The translations under genes were made by a program, and so were the position numbers. The notes under the pieces are model-generated. The model was given only the letters and a program-made list of their open reading frames with translations, did not search any database and was not told where the DNA came from. From Nitrosopolaris sp035691865 (GTDB lineage: Archaea; Thermoproteota; Nitrososphaeria; Nitrososphaerales; Nitrososphaeraceae), in contig DASSIM010000131.1 of the NCBI GenBank assembly GCA_035691865.1, positions 1 to 64,000 of the forward strand: DNA of 64,000 nucleotides, read 5' to 3'. Position 1 is the stretch's first letter, and the number at the start of each line of letters is the position of its first letter. Below, piece after piece: positions 1-7,475 of the stretch.

Positions 1-227
1 TGGGGCCAGTGGGGTATGAACCAAATTTGACATCATTTTTGGTCCCAAGGACACCGCGGACAAAATCTTTCGGTTATATTCAACTTTGTCAACGTGCGCA
101 AGACCGATTATATTCAACTTTGTCGACCAGAGCCAGCCTCATTTTGAATGTCACAACTAGTGAATCCATAAGTTACCTTCCATCTTATGATACTGGGAAG
201 CAAGAAATCATATTCAGGTGTCAGCGA

Positions 228-389
228 TTAAGGAGGTGTCTTCAAGATTCGGTCCACGGTTGACAACGCGAACCTCTCTTTGCTTCCCTTCATACAGTCC
301 AGATATTGCCTGAAGTTTACATATAGTTCGCCGTTAATAATCTTAGTTTCCGTATCTGATGGATCATCTTTAGATACGACAAAACTCAT
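228..389 (-). CDS. Possible small hydrophilic protein, 53 aa
   Basis: A short reading frame from ATG (389-387) to TAA (228-230) encodes a charged 53-residue protein starting MSFVVSKDDPSD and ending RILKTPP. I do not recognise it. Its composition (many Lys, Asp, Glu, Ser) looks more coding-like than the overlapping frame on the other strand. An AT-rich stretch ends just before the ATG, but it is too close to be a normal TATA box. It could be a chance frame. Confidence 0.25.
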   Translation of the reverse strand: MSFVVSKDDPSDTETKIINGELYVNFRQYLDCMKGSKERFALSTVDRILKTPP

Positions 390-524
390 TGTATATATTG
401 AATGGCTGACCTGAATGTAGATACTGCAGATATTCTTTGGAATGGTAAACTTGAGATCTCCAGCATAGTGACGATATGCTAGAGATATTGAAGAATATAG
501 ACAAAAACCAGACTGGAAAGGGGT

Positions 525-734
525 ATGGATTTCAGCTACACATTTGATCGTGGGATGGCTGGATGGAAGGCAGAAAGGACTATGAGATTAGGTTTGGAGC
601 TTCGAAAACTATTACAGAAGATGCAACAAGAGGGACTCCACGTAGATATTGATTTCCCTACAGATGACAAAAAAGATAAGTATACAAAGTGTTATAGTGG
701 TCCTAATTTGCAGATAAACGAAAATCGACAGTAG
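525..734 (+). CDS. Hypothetical protein, 69 aa
   Basis: A 69-residue frame starting ATG at 525, just after an AAGGGG run that could act as a ribosome site. The middle (LRKLLQKMQQEGLHVDIDFP) is predicted helical and the C-terminus is very polar. No family recognised. It sits alone in a decayed neighbourhood next to a broken polB, so it may itself be a remnant. Confidence 0.35.
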   Translation: MDFSYTFDRGMAGWKAERTMRLGLELRKLLQKMQQEGLHVDIDFPTDDKKDKYTKCYSGPNLQINENRQ

Positions 735-1089
735 GTGACAATAACAGGTATAGCACATTTGAATAGTCAGCAACTTGTGCGATTTATGGAAGCAGATAGG
801 GTTTACTGCCAAGTGATGGATGTAGATTTTAACGAAGCGGCAATAAACCAATTATGAATAATATGCCAAATCTTTAACATCTTTAAGAGGTTTAATTCTT
901 TAACAGGGTAAAATGATAATTACTTGGGGGGAGAAAGGTTTTCCTCTATTGTCATTGTCTAAACAAAAACCTTTCAATGAACCGTAGACTCTTGATAATA
1001 AGGACTTTAAATATTTAGAACAAAAAAGTAGGTGGTCCGCCAAATCCATATCTATATCTTCATTGCAATGTACCATTTTAAGGATTTAA
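735..1089. other. Gap with no recognised gene
   Basis: No convincing frame, repeat or RNA structure was seen here. The sequence is A+T-rich and leads into the polB fragment, whose frame is closed upstream by a TAA at 1087-1089. Confidence 0.4.
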
Positions 1090-1544
1090 TCTAGGAAATC
1101 AGAAAGCGTGCTCTTAGTCATTACACGGACCATTGACAAACTGATGACCGGTGAGATTCAATTCCAGGGTTTTGTTGTTACAAAAATATTGGGGCAGGGA
1201 ATTGACAAATACAAATCATTATTTCCCCATGTCTCGGCCGCAATTCAACTTGCAAGTGGAGGAAACCTACGACCGTAGGTGATGGCATTGAATACATATA
1301 CACAGATTCGCGCCATACCAATCCCCTTTGCAGAGAGATTCCGACGGCGCTTGTGGAGCAAAGACAAAACTTCAATTATGACAAAGAAAAATATCGAGAA
1401 ATCCTGCTGGAAGCGGCGGAAACCGTGTTGGGATATTTTGGGTTTGATAGAACTGCATTTGACGATCCTCCAAAGAAAAGAATGAAATGGTGGCAGCATC
1501 TTAATGATGAGAAATTAAAGGACAGAGATACAGAAAAGATATAG
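1090..1544 (+). pseudogene. polB: Family B DNA polymerase, C-terminal fragment (broken)
   Basis: Translated in two frames, this stretch gives the C-terminal end of an archaeal family B DNA polymerase as found in Nitrososphaeria. Frame one (1090 to about 1277) reads through LVITRTIDKL, FVVTKILGQ and YKSLFPHVSAAIQLASGG, then hits TAG near 1276. A shift near 1275 continues as GDGIEYIYTDSRHTNPLCR, then FNYDKEKYREILLEAAETVL, GYFGFDR and KKRMKWWQHL to the stop at 1542-1544. There is no start codon and most of the polymerase (exonuclease and palm) is missing, so it cannot be functional. The preceding part of the same protein lies on the opposite strand at 2341-2630. Family recognition is from memory of the conserved C-terminal motifs. 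Confidence 0.75.
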
Positions 1545-1762
1545 TTTTTTGTGGAAAGGATATAATTGGCGCATTAATTTACCCCAAAGGGGTTAGGTTT
1601 CATTTTCGAATTTACCGCACCAAGGGTCAGATCAAGAAATAATAAACACGGGGTTGTAGTAGGTTTCTCATAAATTCTCCGAACAACGGCTTAACATTGC
1701 ATCTATTTAAATATCCGTAGCTGCGAAAAGTTTATCTACTAAACTGGCCGATTTGGTTTCCA

Positions 1763-2257
1763 TTGAAAGCCATTTTAAGAAACTCCTTGATTATTTCGGC
1801 CGTTCTATTCGCACTCCTCTTGACGTACATGAATTACCATCCTCAAACCTATGCTCAGACCAACGTGAAAACCTTCAAATTTCTTAATATTTTCATTAAT
1901 CTAACGAAAGATGGCAATGTCCAGCAGTTTGCTTCTTCGCAAAAAACAATAAGTGGAACAGATGCCCAATTGAGAACCGCTTTTGCAGCATTAGTAAAGC
2001 AACAAAACTATCAAAATAAAAATGTGGTATCTACGACATTCATAGGCGACGATAATAAGACACAGGAAGTTTATGGCAAAGGTCAGGCAACGCCAGCCGT
2101 ATTTGACCATTGGTTTAATACCATGTTGACACCAAAGGTGGTAGCGGGCAAAATTATAGCGACAAAAACTACAAAAGTATGGATAACTATTTGTAGTGGG
2201 GAACCAGCAAAATGTGCGACAACCCACGGCACCCTTACACAGCCCCAGGTACAGTGA
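1763..2257 (+). CDS. Secreted hypothetical protein, 164 aa
   Basis: The 164-residue product begins with a basic residue and a hydrophobic segment (about 9-22, SLIISAVLFALLL) followed by polar sequence, which is a signal peptide or membrane anchor, so the rest should lie outside the cell. The mature part is rich in Thr, Gln and Lys, with a KTFKFLNIFINLTKDGNVQQ region and two cysteines near the C-terminus (ICSGEPAKC) that could pair. The start is TTG at 1763, preceded by an AT-rich stretch around 1715 that could hold the promoter. The family is not recognised; similar short exported proteins are common in soil ammonia-oxidising archaea. It lies between the two halves of a split polB pseudogene and may have been inverted with that segment. 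Confidence 0.7.
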   Translation: MKAILRNSLIISAVLFALLLTYMNYHPQTYAQTNVKTFKFLNIFINLTKDGNVQQFASSQKTISGTDAQLRTAFAALVKQQNYQNKNVVSTTFIGDDNKTQEVYGKGQATPAVFDHWFNTMLTPKVVAGKIIATKTTKVWITICSGEPAKCATTHGTLTQPQVQ

Positions 2258-2340
2258 GAGTGTTTTAAATCTCAGTCAAATAGTTGTAAATACTGAACAG
2301 TGACACTGTCAAGGGTTTCTCAGTTTAATTTTCCACTATC

Positions 2341-2630
2341 TTATACAACCACCATCCAATTCATTATATGCTTCTTCAATCATTTTGGGTATTACTTCAA
2401 ATCTAGCATCTGGATGCTTGACCAGTTCAACAACAATTCTCTTAAACCATTTCCGAACCCATAATGGATTGGAATCGCTTAAGCCATCGAGGCCTTTTAT
2501 TATTGGTTCGTCTTTTTCATTGCGTGTCCATGCAACATATCTATTCTTTTTAAGATAGAAAATGCAATTAATAGATACCTTCTTTAATTCAAGTCTAGTT
2601 TTGAGAATTCTTCTAGACCGATCTCTCAGG
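2341..2630 (-). pseudogene. polB: Family B DNA polymerase, internal fragment (broken)
   Basis: Read on the minus strand from about 2630 down, one frame gives RILKTRLELKKVSINCIFYL, then NRYVAWTRNEKDEPIIKGLD, GLSDSNPLWVRKWFKRIVVE and RFEVIPKMIEEAYNELDGGC, and stops a few bases later at TAG (about 2333-2335). The GL(D/E)..(S)D.P.WV.KWF motif is the region of family B polymerases just before the C-terminal segment found at 1090-1544 on the plus strand. No start codon exists. The two fragments together read as one continuous protein segment, which suggests a split by inversion of the DNA between about 1085 and 2340. Confidence 0.7.
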
Positions 2631-3033
2631 TTGGAATGGCGACGTAAATAAGGTTCTGGAGTTATCTAGCCAGGGTCATATTCAGCCCGAGATAGCAACA
2701 ATTCTACAAGTTGGATTGGGTACTGTAAACAGAGACCTCTCGTTTTTGAGACAACAAGCAAAAACAAATATCAAAAAATACATTGACGAAAGCTACCGGT
2801 AGAGTATGAGAAATGTCTAGTCGGGTTGAATGTCATAGTAAAAGAATCATGGAATACTTCCCAACAAACCGAAGATAGGAGGGAAGATATAAGCATTATC
2901 TCTGGCCAAAGAGTGCTATTGAATGAAATTGGATTTACTCACAAATGCCACAATGGTTGATGATGCTATCAGATTTGTGACGGCTAACACCAATAACAAG
3001 AAAGCTGGTTGGATCGTTACACAGTGGGATTAG
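2630..3033 (+). pseudogene. Helix-turn-helix regulator, frameshifted remnant
   Basis: Three successive frames together give a helix-turn-helix protein typical of Nitrososphaeria genomes. The first (from about 2630) reads VNKVLELSSQGHIQPEIATI, then LQVGLGTVNRDLSFLRQQAK, a Fis/resolvase-like helix-turn-helix, and ends at TAG after DESYR. A shift near 2800 continues as LPVEYEKCLVGLNVIVKESW and a second shift near 2925 gives MKLDLLTNATMVDDAIRFVT to a TAG at 3031-3033. The N-terminus and start codon are missing. In intact relatives the helix-turn-helix is followed by a helical region and a short conserved tail, in this same order. Confidence 0.6.
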
Positions 3034-3149
3034 TCCCGATCAAGGCCAGCAGGTTCAAATACTGATCCCAGTCGATCTCGACCGAAATATCCTTTGAGTC
3101 TCCTAAATGTCTCCGGATCGGAAGTGGCATAGAAATTATCTGCTCTCAT
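3030..3149 (-). CDS. Possible 39-aa ORF in frame after the esterase stop
   Basis: Immediately after the esterase TAG, in the same frame, comes AGA ATG and then a 39-residue frame reading RADNFYATSDPETFRRLKGY and FGRDRLGSVFEPAGLDRD. The sequence is strikingly coding-like (balanced charged and aromatic residues, no low complexity). It could be a tiny separate gene translated by reinitiation, or the former C-terminus of the esterase cut off by a new amber stop. It overlaps the end of the plus-strand regulator remnant by four bases. Confidence 0.35.
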   Translation of the reverse strand: MRADNFYATSDPETFRRLKGYFGRDRLGSVFEPAGLDRD

Positions 3150-3152
3150 TCT

Positions 3153-4151
3153 CTATGATAATGCAGAATAGATCTTTGGAAGGGAAACATCATATCTATA
3201 GCTGACATTCATATGCCCATTATCGAATTCTTCGTAAAAATGTCTAACTTTCATTTTTTCAAGTTTGGAGTGAAGTATCCGAGCACCCCATTGAAGATTG
3301 AATTCGTCTTTTGTACCACAATCAATGTATATTAGCTTCAATTTTTTAAGATTATTACTATATTTTTCAACCATCCTTGTCGGATCCCATGATAGCCATC
3401 TATTCCAAACATTTTGCAGCATCTCACCTGTATCGAGATCAAAGGGTAAATCTACACCCATTTCTTTTGATTTTGGATTGGGCGAGTAATGCGCTGCCAT
3501 AGCGAACACATTCAAAGGGGGTCCATCCTTTCTTTGATGGTGGTTAGGTCTCTTCCAAAAGGTATCTAGCCATCTCTTTGGTCCTCCTGCTTCTCTAAAT
3601 GCATCTAAAGCTTTTGGAAAATCTGGAAGGTAAGAGTATTCAAAGGCTGTATCTCCTGAGTGGTCTGCTAAGGCTTGAAATACTTCTGGATGCCGCATAC
3701 CCAGCACTAGCGAACCATAACCTCCTGAGGAATGCCCCCAAACTGCATGTGCAGAAATGTTATAGTTTTTATCAACAAATGGTACGATTTCTTTTATGAT
3801 ATAGTCCTCATATCTTCCTGTTGCTGAGGAATTGATGTATTGGTTTCCTCCAAATCTGGTAAAACAATCTAGCAGGACCAGAATCATTGGACCACATTTC
3901 TTTTCAGAAATAAGGCGATTCATTTTATCTTCGATGTTTTCTTTCAGAGGATCTACATTCAGTAGCATTTTCCCTTGTCCTCCAAATCCAACAAGTCCAA
4001 AAACTGCAATGTAGCCACGAGAAGAACTTTGGGTATACTCAGAAGGTAAGTAGATTATTAAATCCCTTGTATGTGGGTCCCTTAAAGGATTAGATTTGAG
4101 AATCTTACTTTCAAATCTGTGTGTTATTACTCTTCCTTTCAATATAGCCAA
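3153..4151 (-). CDS. Alpha/beta-hydrolase esterase (esterase D-like)
   Basis: A 332-residue protein of the putative esterase (Esterase D / S-formylglutathione hydrolase-like) alpha/beta-hydrolase group. It shows an early RDLIIYLPSEY strand, an acyl-loop region with FGGNQYINSSATGRYEDYI, the nucleophile elbow GHSSGGYGS (Ser near residue 141), a likely acid in YIDCGTKDEF and a C-terminal histidine in FDNGHMNVSYRY. These give a Ser-Asp-His triad. No signal peptide is seen, so it is probably cytoplasmic. The substrate is unknown; relatives cleave small acyl esters. It stands alone between decayed DNA and a gap. ATG at 4149-4151 fits the start of the fold. Confidence 0.85.
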   Translation of the reverse strand: MAILKGRVITHRFESKILKSNPLRDPHTRDLIIYLPSEYTQSSSRGYIAVFGLVGFGGQGKMLLNVDPLKENIEDKMNRLISEKKCGPMILVLLDCFTRFGGNQYINSSATGRYEDYIIKEIVPFVDKNYNISAHAVWGHSSGGYGSLVLGMRHPEVFQALADHSGDTAFEYSYLPDFPKALDAFREAGGPKRWLDTFWKRPNHHQRKDGPPLNVFAMAAHYSPNPKSKEMGVDLPFDLDTGEMLQNVWNRWLSWDPTRMVEKYSNNLKKLKLIYIDCGTKDEFNLQWGARILHSKLEKMKVRHFYEEFDNGHMNVSYRYDVSLPKIYSALS

Positions 4152-4497
4152 TGTATAGCATAATTCTCAAGTCATTAAAAGTGTTTTATTAGAATTGGAT
4201 CTGGACGAACTAACTGTGAGCGAATAACAATCTCAAGTCACCACAAAAGAATGGCTAAAGCAAAGGACAGGATTACTACTCCGGTCAATCCAGTTAATGA
4301 AGTGTGGCACATATTTGTATAATGATTAGTATTGATTTTAAACAACCCACGATTATGAGTCTCAACTATTTCTATGTTTCATTATCAATCAGCATTCGAA
4401 GTCTTTATGAATTATATAAAATATTAGACGAAATTATTAAATTCTACGATTATTATATTTTCACAGGTCAGGATATCATACCCTTAATACCTTTAGA
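4152..4497. promoter_or_regulatory. Intergenic region between divergent genes
   Basis: This stretch separates the minus-strand esterase from the plus-strand LEA-like operon, so it must hold both promoters. A very AT-rich tract at 4425-4460 (TATTATATTTTC) lies about 40-50 bases before the operon start and is a candidate TATA region. No coding frame here is convincing. Confidence 0.35.
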
Positions 4498-4911
4498 ATG
4501 CTAAAAGTGAACATGACTAAGATTACTGACAAAGTGAAGGAAAAAGTAATTGAGGCAAAGGACAAAGTAGTAGCGACTAAGGATAAAATAACAGACACTA
4601 CAAGAGATACAATAAAGAACACACGCGGGCCTGGAACCAATGTGTCGACCAAGAGTGATTCTACGAAACAATATGAAACTAGAGAGCCAGTGTCTCCCGA
4701 GAAAATAAAAGAACATGAGCCCACCGCTGTAAAAAGAGAGATGACTGAAGAGATTACTCAAGGTGCAAACGGAGTAACAAATTCGGAAAGGGCTAAAGAG
4801 ATCGCTATAAGAAGCGGTATGGCTAAAGAGACGGTTGGCGCAGAAGAGACCAGCGAGGAATACGAGAGCGATACCAGCAGTGGTACCGTTGAATTCTCGC
4901 AGAGCCATTAG
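4498..4911 (+). CDS. LEA-like hydrophilic repeat protein
   Basis: A 137-residue, highly charged protein without hydrophobic segments. The first 45 residues carry alternating Lys/Asp/Thr heptad-like units (VKEKVIEAKDKVVATKDKIT, then DTTRDTIKNTR), like the 11-mer helices of LEA and YtxH/CsbD-type stress proteins; the rest is a polar tail rich in Glu, Thr and Ser. Such proteins are thought to protect other proteins or membranes on drying. A paralogue with the same segment is at 22269-22508 on the other strand. A second ATG at 4513 is possible. The stop is two bases before the next gene, so the two are probably one transcript. Confidence 0.7.
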   Translation: MLKVNMTKITDKVKEKVIEAKDKVVATKDKITDTTRDTIKNTRGPGTNVSTKSDSTKQYETREPVSPEKIKEHEPTAVKREMTEEITQGANGVTNSERAKEIAIRSGMAKETVGAEETSEEYESDTSSGTVEFSQSH

Positions 4912-4913
4912 CA

Positions 4914-5414
4914 ATGACATCTGGATATAAAGAAAGACTTGAAGAAAAAATAGGAGAGGCAATTGGTTTAGAGATGGTTGCACAGAAAGCAGTTGAGGAG
5001 CTTGCTTCGAGGGGATTATTGCCGAGTCAGGGACTTGTGATGAATAAGCTGGAAAATATGAGAAAACAGGCAAGCACCCATCAGACAGACATGGAGGATC
5101 TTGTCGAAAAAATATCCGACTCAGACGGATTAGACCATGATAAGATTCAGGAGTTGGCGCAGGAAACCGAGCAAAAAGCATCAAAGATGATGGAAACCTA
5201 TCTGGGGGAAGATCCCGATTCTCAAGAAGCATTAGAATTTCTATGTCTTGCAGAAGGAGCTGAAGTTACACATTATGAGGTCTTGAGTGCGATGACAAAA
5301 GGTATCAAAAATAAGCAATTCTCCGCGAAGATAAAATCCATACTCAGCCAAGAAAAAAAACACTTGCTTTTGTGCATTCAATTGGCTAAGAAAAATGCTA
5401 GGAATGCTTCATAG
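4914..5414 (+). CDS. Helical protein, possibly ferritin-like (DUF892-type)
   Basis: A 166-residue, almost entirely helical protein. Spaced acidic and His residues occur in E..IGEAIGLEMVAQKAVEEL, in FLCLAEGAEVTHYEVLSAMT and in ILSQEKKHLLLC, which resembles the four-helix, metal-binding layout of ferritin-like proteins such as YciF/DUF892. This assignment is tentative because I cannot align it. It follows the LEA-like gene with a two-base gap and no room for a promoter, so they likely work together, for example in stress protection or iron storage. ATG at 4914 is the only reasonable start. Confidence 0.65.
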   Translation: MTSGYKERLEEKIGEAIGLEMVAQKAVEELASRGLLPSQGLVMNKLENMRKQASTHQTDMEDLVEKISDSDGLDHDKIQELAQETEQKASKMMETYLGEDPDSQEALEFLCLAEGAEVTHYEVLSAMTKGIKNKQFSAKIKSILSQEKKHLLLCIQLAKKNARNAS

Positions 5415-5477
5415 CTGCAGTACATTTTATATTTTTATTTGATTATGTCGGCATCCTTGTTTATCTAATACCAAGTA

Positions 5478-5717
5478 TTAGATCTCATGTTTCTTTATCG
5501 AAATTGTTACAAATGCCGCTTCCCATTTCCCCTCAACCCTGGTATGTTGGTTACCTTTGAGTTCCTTTAGTCGCGCTGTATCTTGTAGTGTCATGTTTGA
5601 TAATTCCTCGTCTAGATTGATGTCTTTGTCTAGTAAGTCATACGCTCCATACGGACTAGCTGTTAGCGTCGCGTAGTAGTAATCAATGTTAGCGTCGGCG
5701 TAGTAATGTAGTAGTAA
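5478..5717 (-). pseudogene. Remnant of an unknown gene, no start codon
   Basis: An open frame runs on the minus strand to TAA at 5478-5480 and reads DANIDYYATLTASPYGAYDL, LDKDINLDEELSNMTLQDTA and RLKELKGNQHTRVEGKWEAA before the end. The composition is clearly protein-like, but there is no ATG, GTG or TTG at its 5' end and a TGA closes it at 5718-5720. The 5' end coincides with a duplicated DNA block, which may have destroyed the true start. Family unknown. Confidence 0.35.
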
Positions 5718-5722
5718 TCAAT
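5661..5722. repeat. Imperfect tandem duplication, about 26-35 bp unit
   Basis: TGTTAGCGTCG occurs at 5661-5671 and 5687-5697, and GTAGTAGTAATCAAT at 5673-5687 and 5708-5722. The second copy has about nine extra bases between the two blocks. It lies at the broken 5' end of the minus-strand remnant. Confidence 0.7.
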
Positions 5723-5964
5723 TATGCTATTATAATGGCTGCGATTGGATCCATGATTCTCCTTAATGCTGATAGGGTACACTATTTTTTGGTGAATCCA
5801 AAAGAGGTATAGAGTTATAACGCACGCTAATATCAAAAGCTGAAAATCAGGCGGTGAAGAAAGACATGTTGTCGTATTTTGAACAATAATTGAGACGAAA
5901 ATTCGACCGTTTAATGCACTGTCATAGTCGAATTTATAGTAGCGAAAGGTTTAGCTAAGATCTG

Positions 5965-7113
5965 TTGTCAACCTTATCGTATAATCAAAAAATACTATTT
6001 TTCACTAGTCCTATTGGATTAGGTCATGCCACAAGAGATATTGCAATCGCTGAAAAACTAAATCAGGTTGTAAATGACGAAATCCTATTTATCAGCGGTG
6101 GGGCAGCCTATGATCTAATCTCAAAAAAAGGATATCAAGCGCTCGACCTTTACAAAGCACCTTCGTTCACGGTAGAGTCAGGTAAGCTACGCAACCCGTT
6201 CGTATGGCTAATGAAGTATCTCATTTACTACAAAAGCTGCAAAAAAATCGCAGGGGAAGTTATCAGGAAAGCTTCATATAAATTTCCTATCATAGTTAGC
6301 GATGAAGATTTTGCATCGATCGCTGTTAGTCAGAATACTATTAAATTAAAAAACTTACTAATTTACGATATGGTAGAACCTTCTAACGATACGGTAACCT
6401 CTCGCCACGGGATTACATCTACCTATGACAACATTGAATTTGAAAATGATTTATACGAGACACACTTCACGAGTGGCCTTTTACACCAAATTGAAAAGAA
6501 GATGAATTGGTCGATGCGCAATTTAATCAATAAATGTAACAAGGTGATCATCCCAGATTTTGGCGATAACAAAGCTAATTTAGTCTATGTCGGTCCGATA
6601 GTCCGAGAAGTAAAAACAGAGAGGAAGTCATTAAGATATAACCTTGGTTTAACTAGAAAGACGATTTTGGTCTGTGCAGGAGGAACAGATGCGGGAAGAT
6701 ACCTTATACAAAAGTCACTTGAAGCGTATAGAAAATTAAAAAAGAGATTTGATATAGAGCTTATAGTTGTCTCAGGCCCCAGACTGAAATTAGATGATTC
6801 TAATGATTTTTTCAACTTCGGCTTTGTCCACAACTTGCATGAATATGTCTATGCATCCGATCTGGTGATTTCCTTGGCCGGCAGGTCGACTATAGACGAA
6901 TCAATCGTGTATGGAACACCAGGAATTTTCATCCCAATAAAAAATCATTTTGAACAGGAACGAAACGCACTTAGGTTGGGATATCAGTATGAAGACATAT
7001 CTAGACTTGAAAGGCTAATTGAAGAAAAATTGGGATTGAGCCGTCAAAATCCAATCTTAAATTCAAGCGGTGCAGAGCTCACTGCTGGGATAATTCTAAA
7101 TGCATCAATCTAG
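5965..7113 (+). CDS. MurG-like (GT28-type) glycosyltransferase
   Basis: A 382-residue protein with the two-domain GT-B layout. The N-terminal half opens with a strand and the loop FTSPIGLGHATRDIAIAEKL, typical of GT1/GT28 enzymes that bind an acceptor lipid or sugar. The C-terminal half has the nucleotide-sugar site: ILVCAGGTDAGRYLI, GFVHNLHEYVYASDLVISLA and GRSTIDESIVYGTP, then a conserved-type IPIKNHFEQERNA, which resembles the MurG GGxS...E...P..DQ..NA motif with His in place of Asp. It probably transfers a sugar to a lipid or surface glycan in the cytoplasm or at the inner membrane face. The start is TTG at 5965; no RBS is obvious. It is a single gene flanked by gaps. Confidence 0.8.
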   Translation: MSTLSYNQKILFFTSPIGLGHATRDIAIAEKLNQVVNDEILFISGGAAYDLISKKGYQALDLYKAPSFTVESGKLRNPFVWLMKYLIYYKSCKKIAGEVIRKASYKFPIIVSDEDFASIAVSQNTIKLKNLLIYDMVEPSNDTVTSRHGITSTYDNIEFENDLYETHFTSGLLHQIEKKMNWSMRNLINKCNKVIIPDFGDNKANLVYVGPIVREVKTERKSLRYNLGLTRKTILVCAGGTDAGRYLIQKSLEAYRKLKKRFDIELIVVSGPRLKLDDSNDFFNFGFVHNLHEYVYASDLVISLAGRSTIDESIVYGTPGIFIPIKNHFEQERNALRLGYQYEDISRLERLIEEKLGLSRQNPILNSSGAELTAGIILNASI

Positions 7114-7475
7114 AATACAAAAAAGTGTAATCTGCTAAACAAAAATGTATCGTGCACTAGAACAAAAAGTATTACGAAGGTATGGCAGTTAATATATGAT
7201 CTTTAAGAAAAAGGAGCAGTCAACGTCAAAGGGAGATAGTACAATGATAGGACAACGCAATACAATAGTGGTAGAATATCTCTGATTCCAATTGTTCGGT
7301 TTACCGGAAATATGTGCGTGTTTAGAGTTATTTGATATGATTGACTTCTAGTGTGATCGATACACATTATCTTGAGTCGACTGCTGAGACGACGGTTATC
7401 CCCAACAAGCTAAGGATATTTGCAGCGACGAATAGGTGTTCTATCACCCTGCAGAAATTGTAGAATGTAATCTAT
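7114..7475. other. Gap with a possible AAA-type coding remnant
   Basis: No full gene is visible. One short plus-strand frame (GTG 7353 to TAG 7463) reads TTVIPNKLRIFAATNRCSIT, which resembles the sensor-1 region of AAA-type ATPases (RIFAATN). It is too short to be an enzyme and may be a relic. Nothing else was recognised. Confidence 0.25.

Noticed and set aside
9..263. An 84-codon plus-strand frame at the left edge
   Set aside because: It spans a 17-bp direct repeat (74-90 and 108-124), its composition is not protein-like, and a more coding-like small frame lies opposite it.
3040..3070. AGGTTCAAAT, which resembles the T-loop of a tRNA
   Set aside because: No acceptor stem or anticodon arm can be folded around it.
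4304..4504. A 66-codon plus-strand frame before the LEA-like gene
   Set aside because: Extremely A/T-rich with Ile/Tyr/Phe bias, in a promoter-like stretch.
4501..5232. A 243-codon minus-strand frame
   Set aside because: It is the antisense of the LEA-like and helical genes on the plus strand, whose composition and family fit are far better; its Ser/Phe/Leu-rich content is typical of a shadow.
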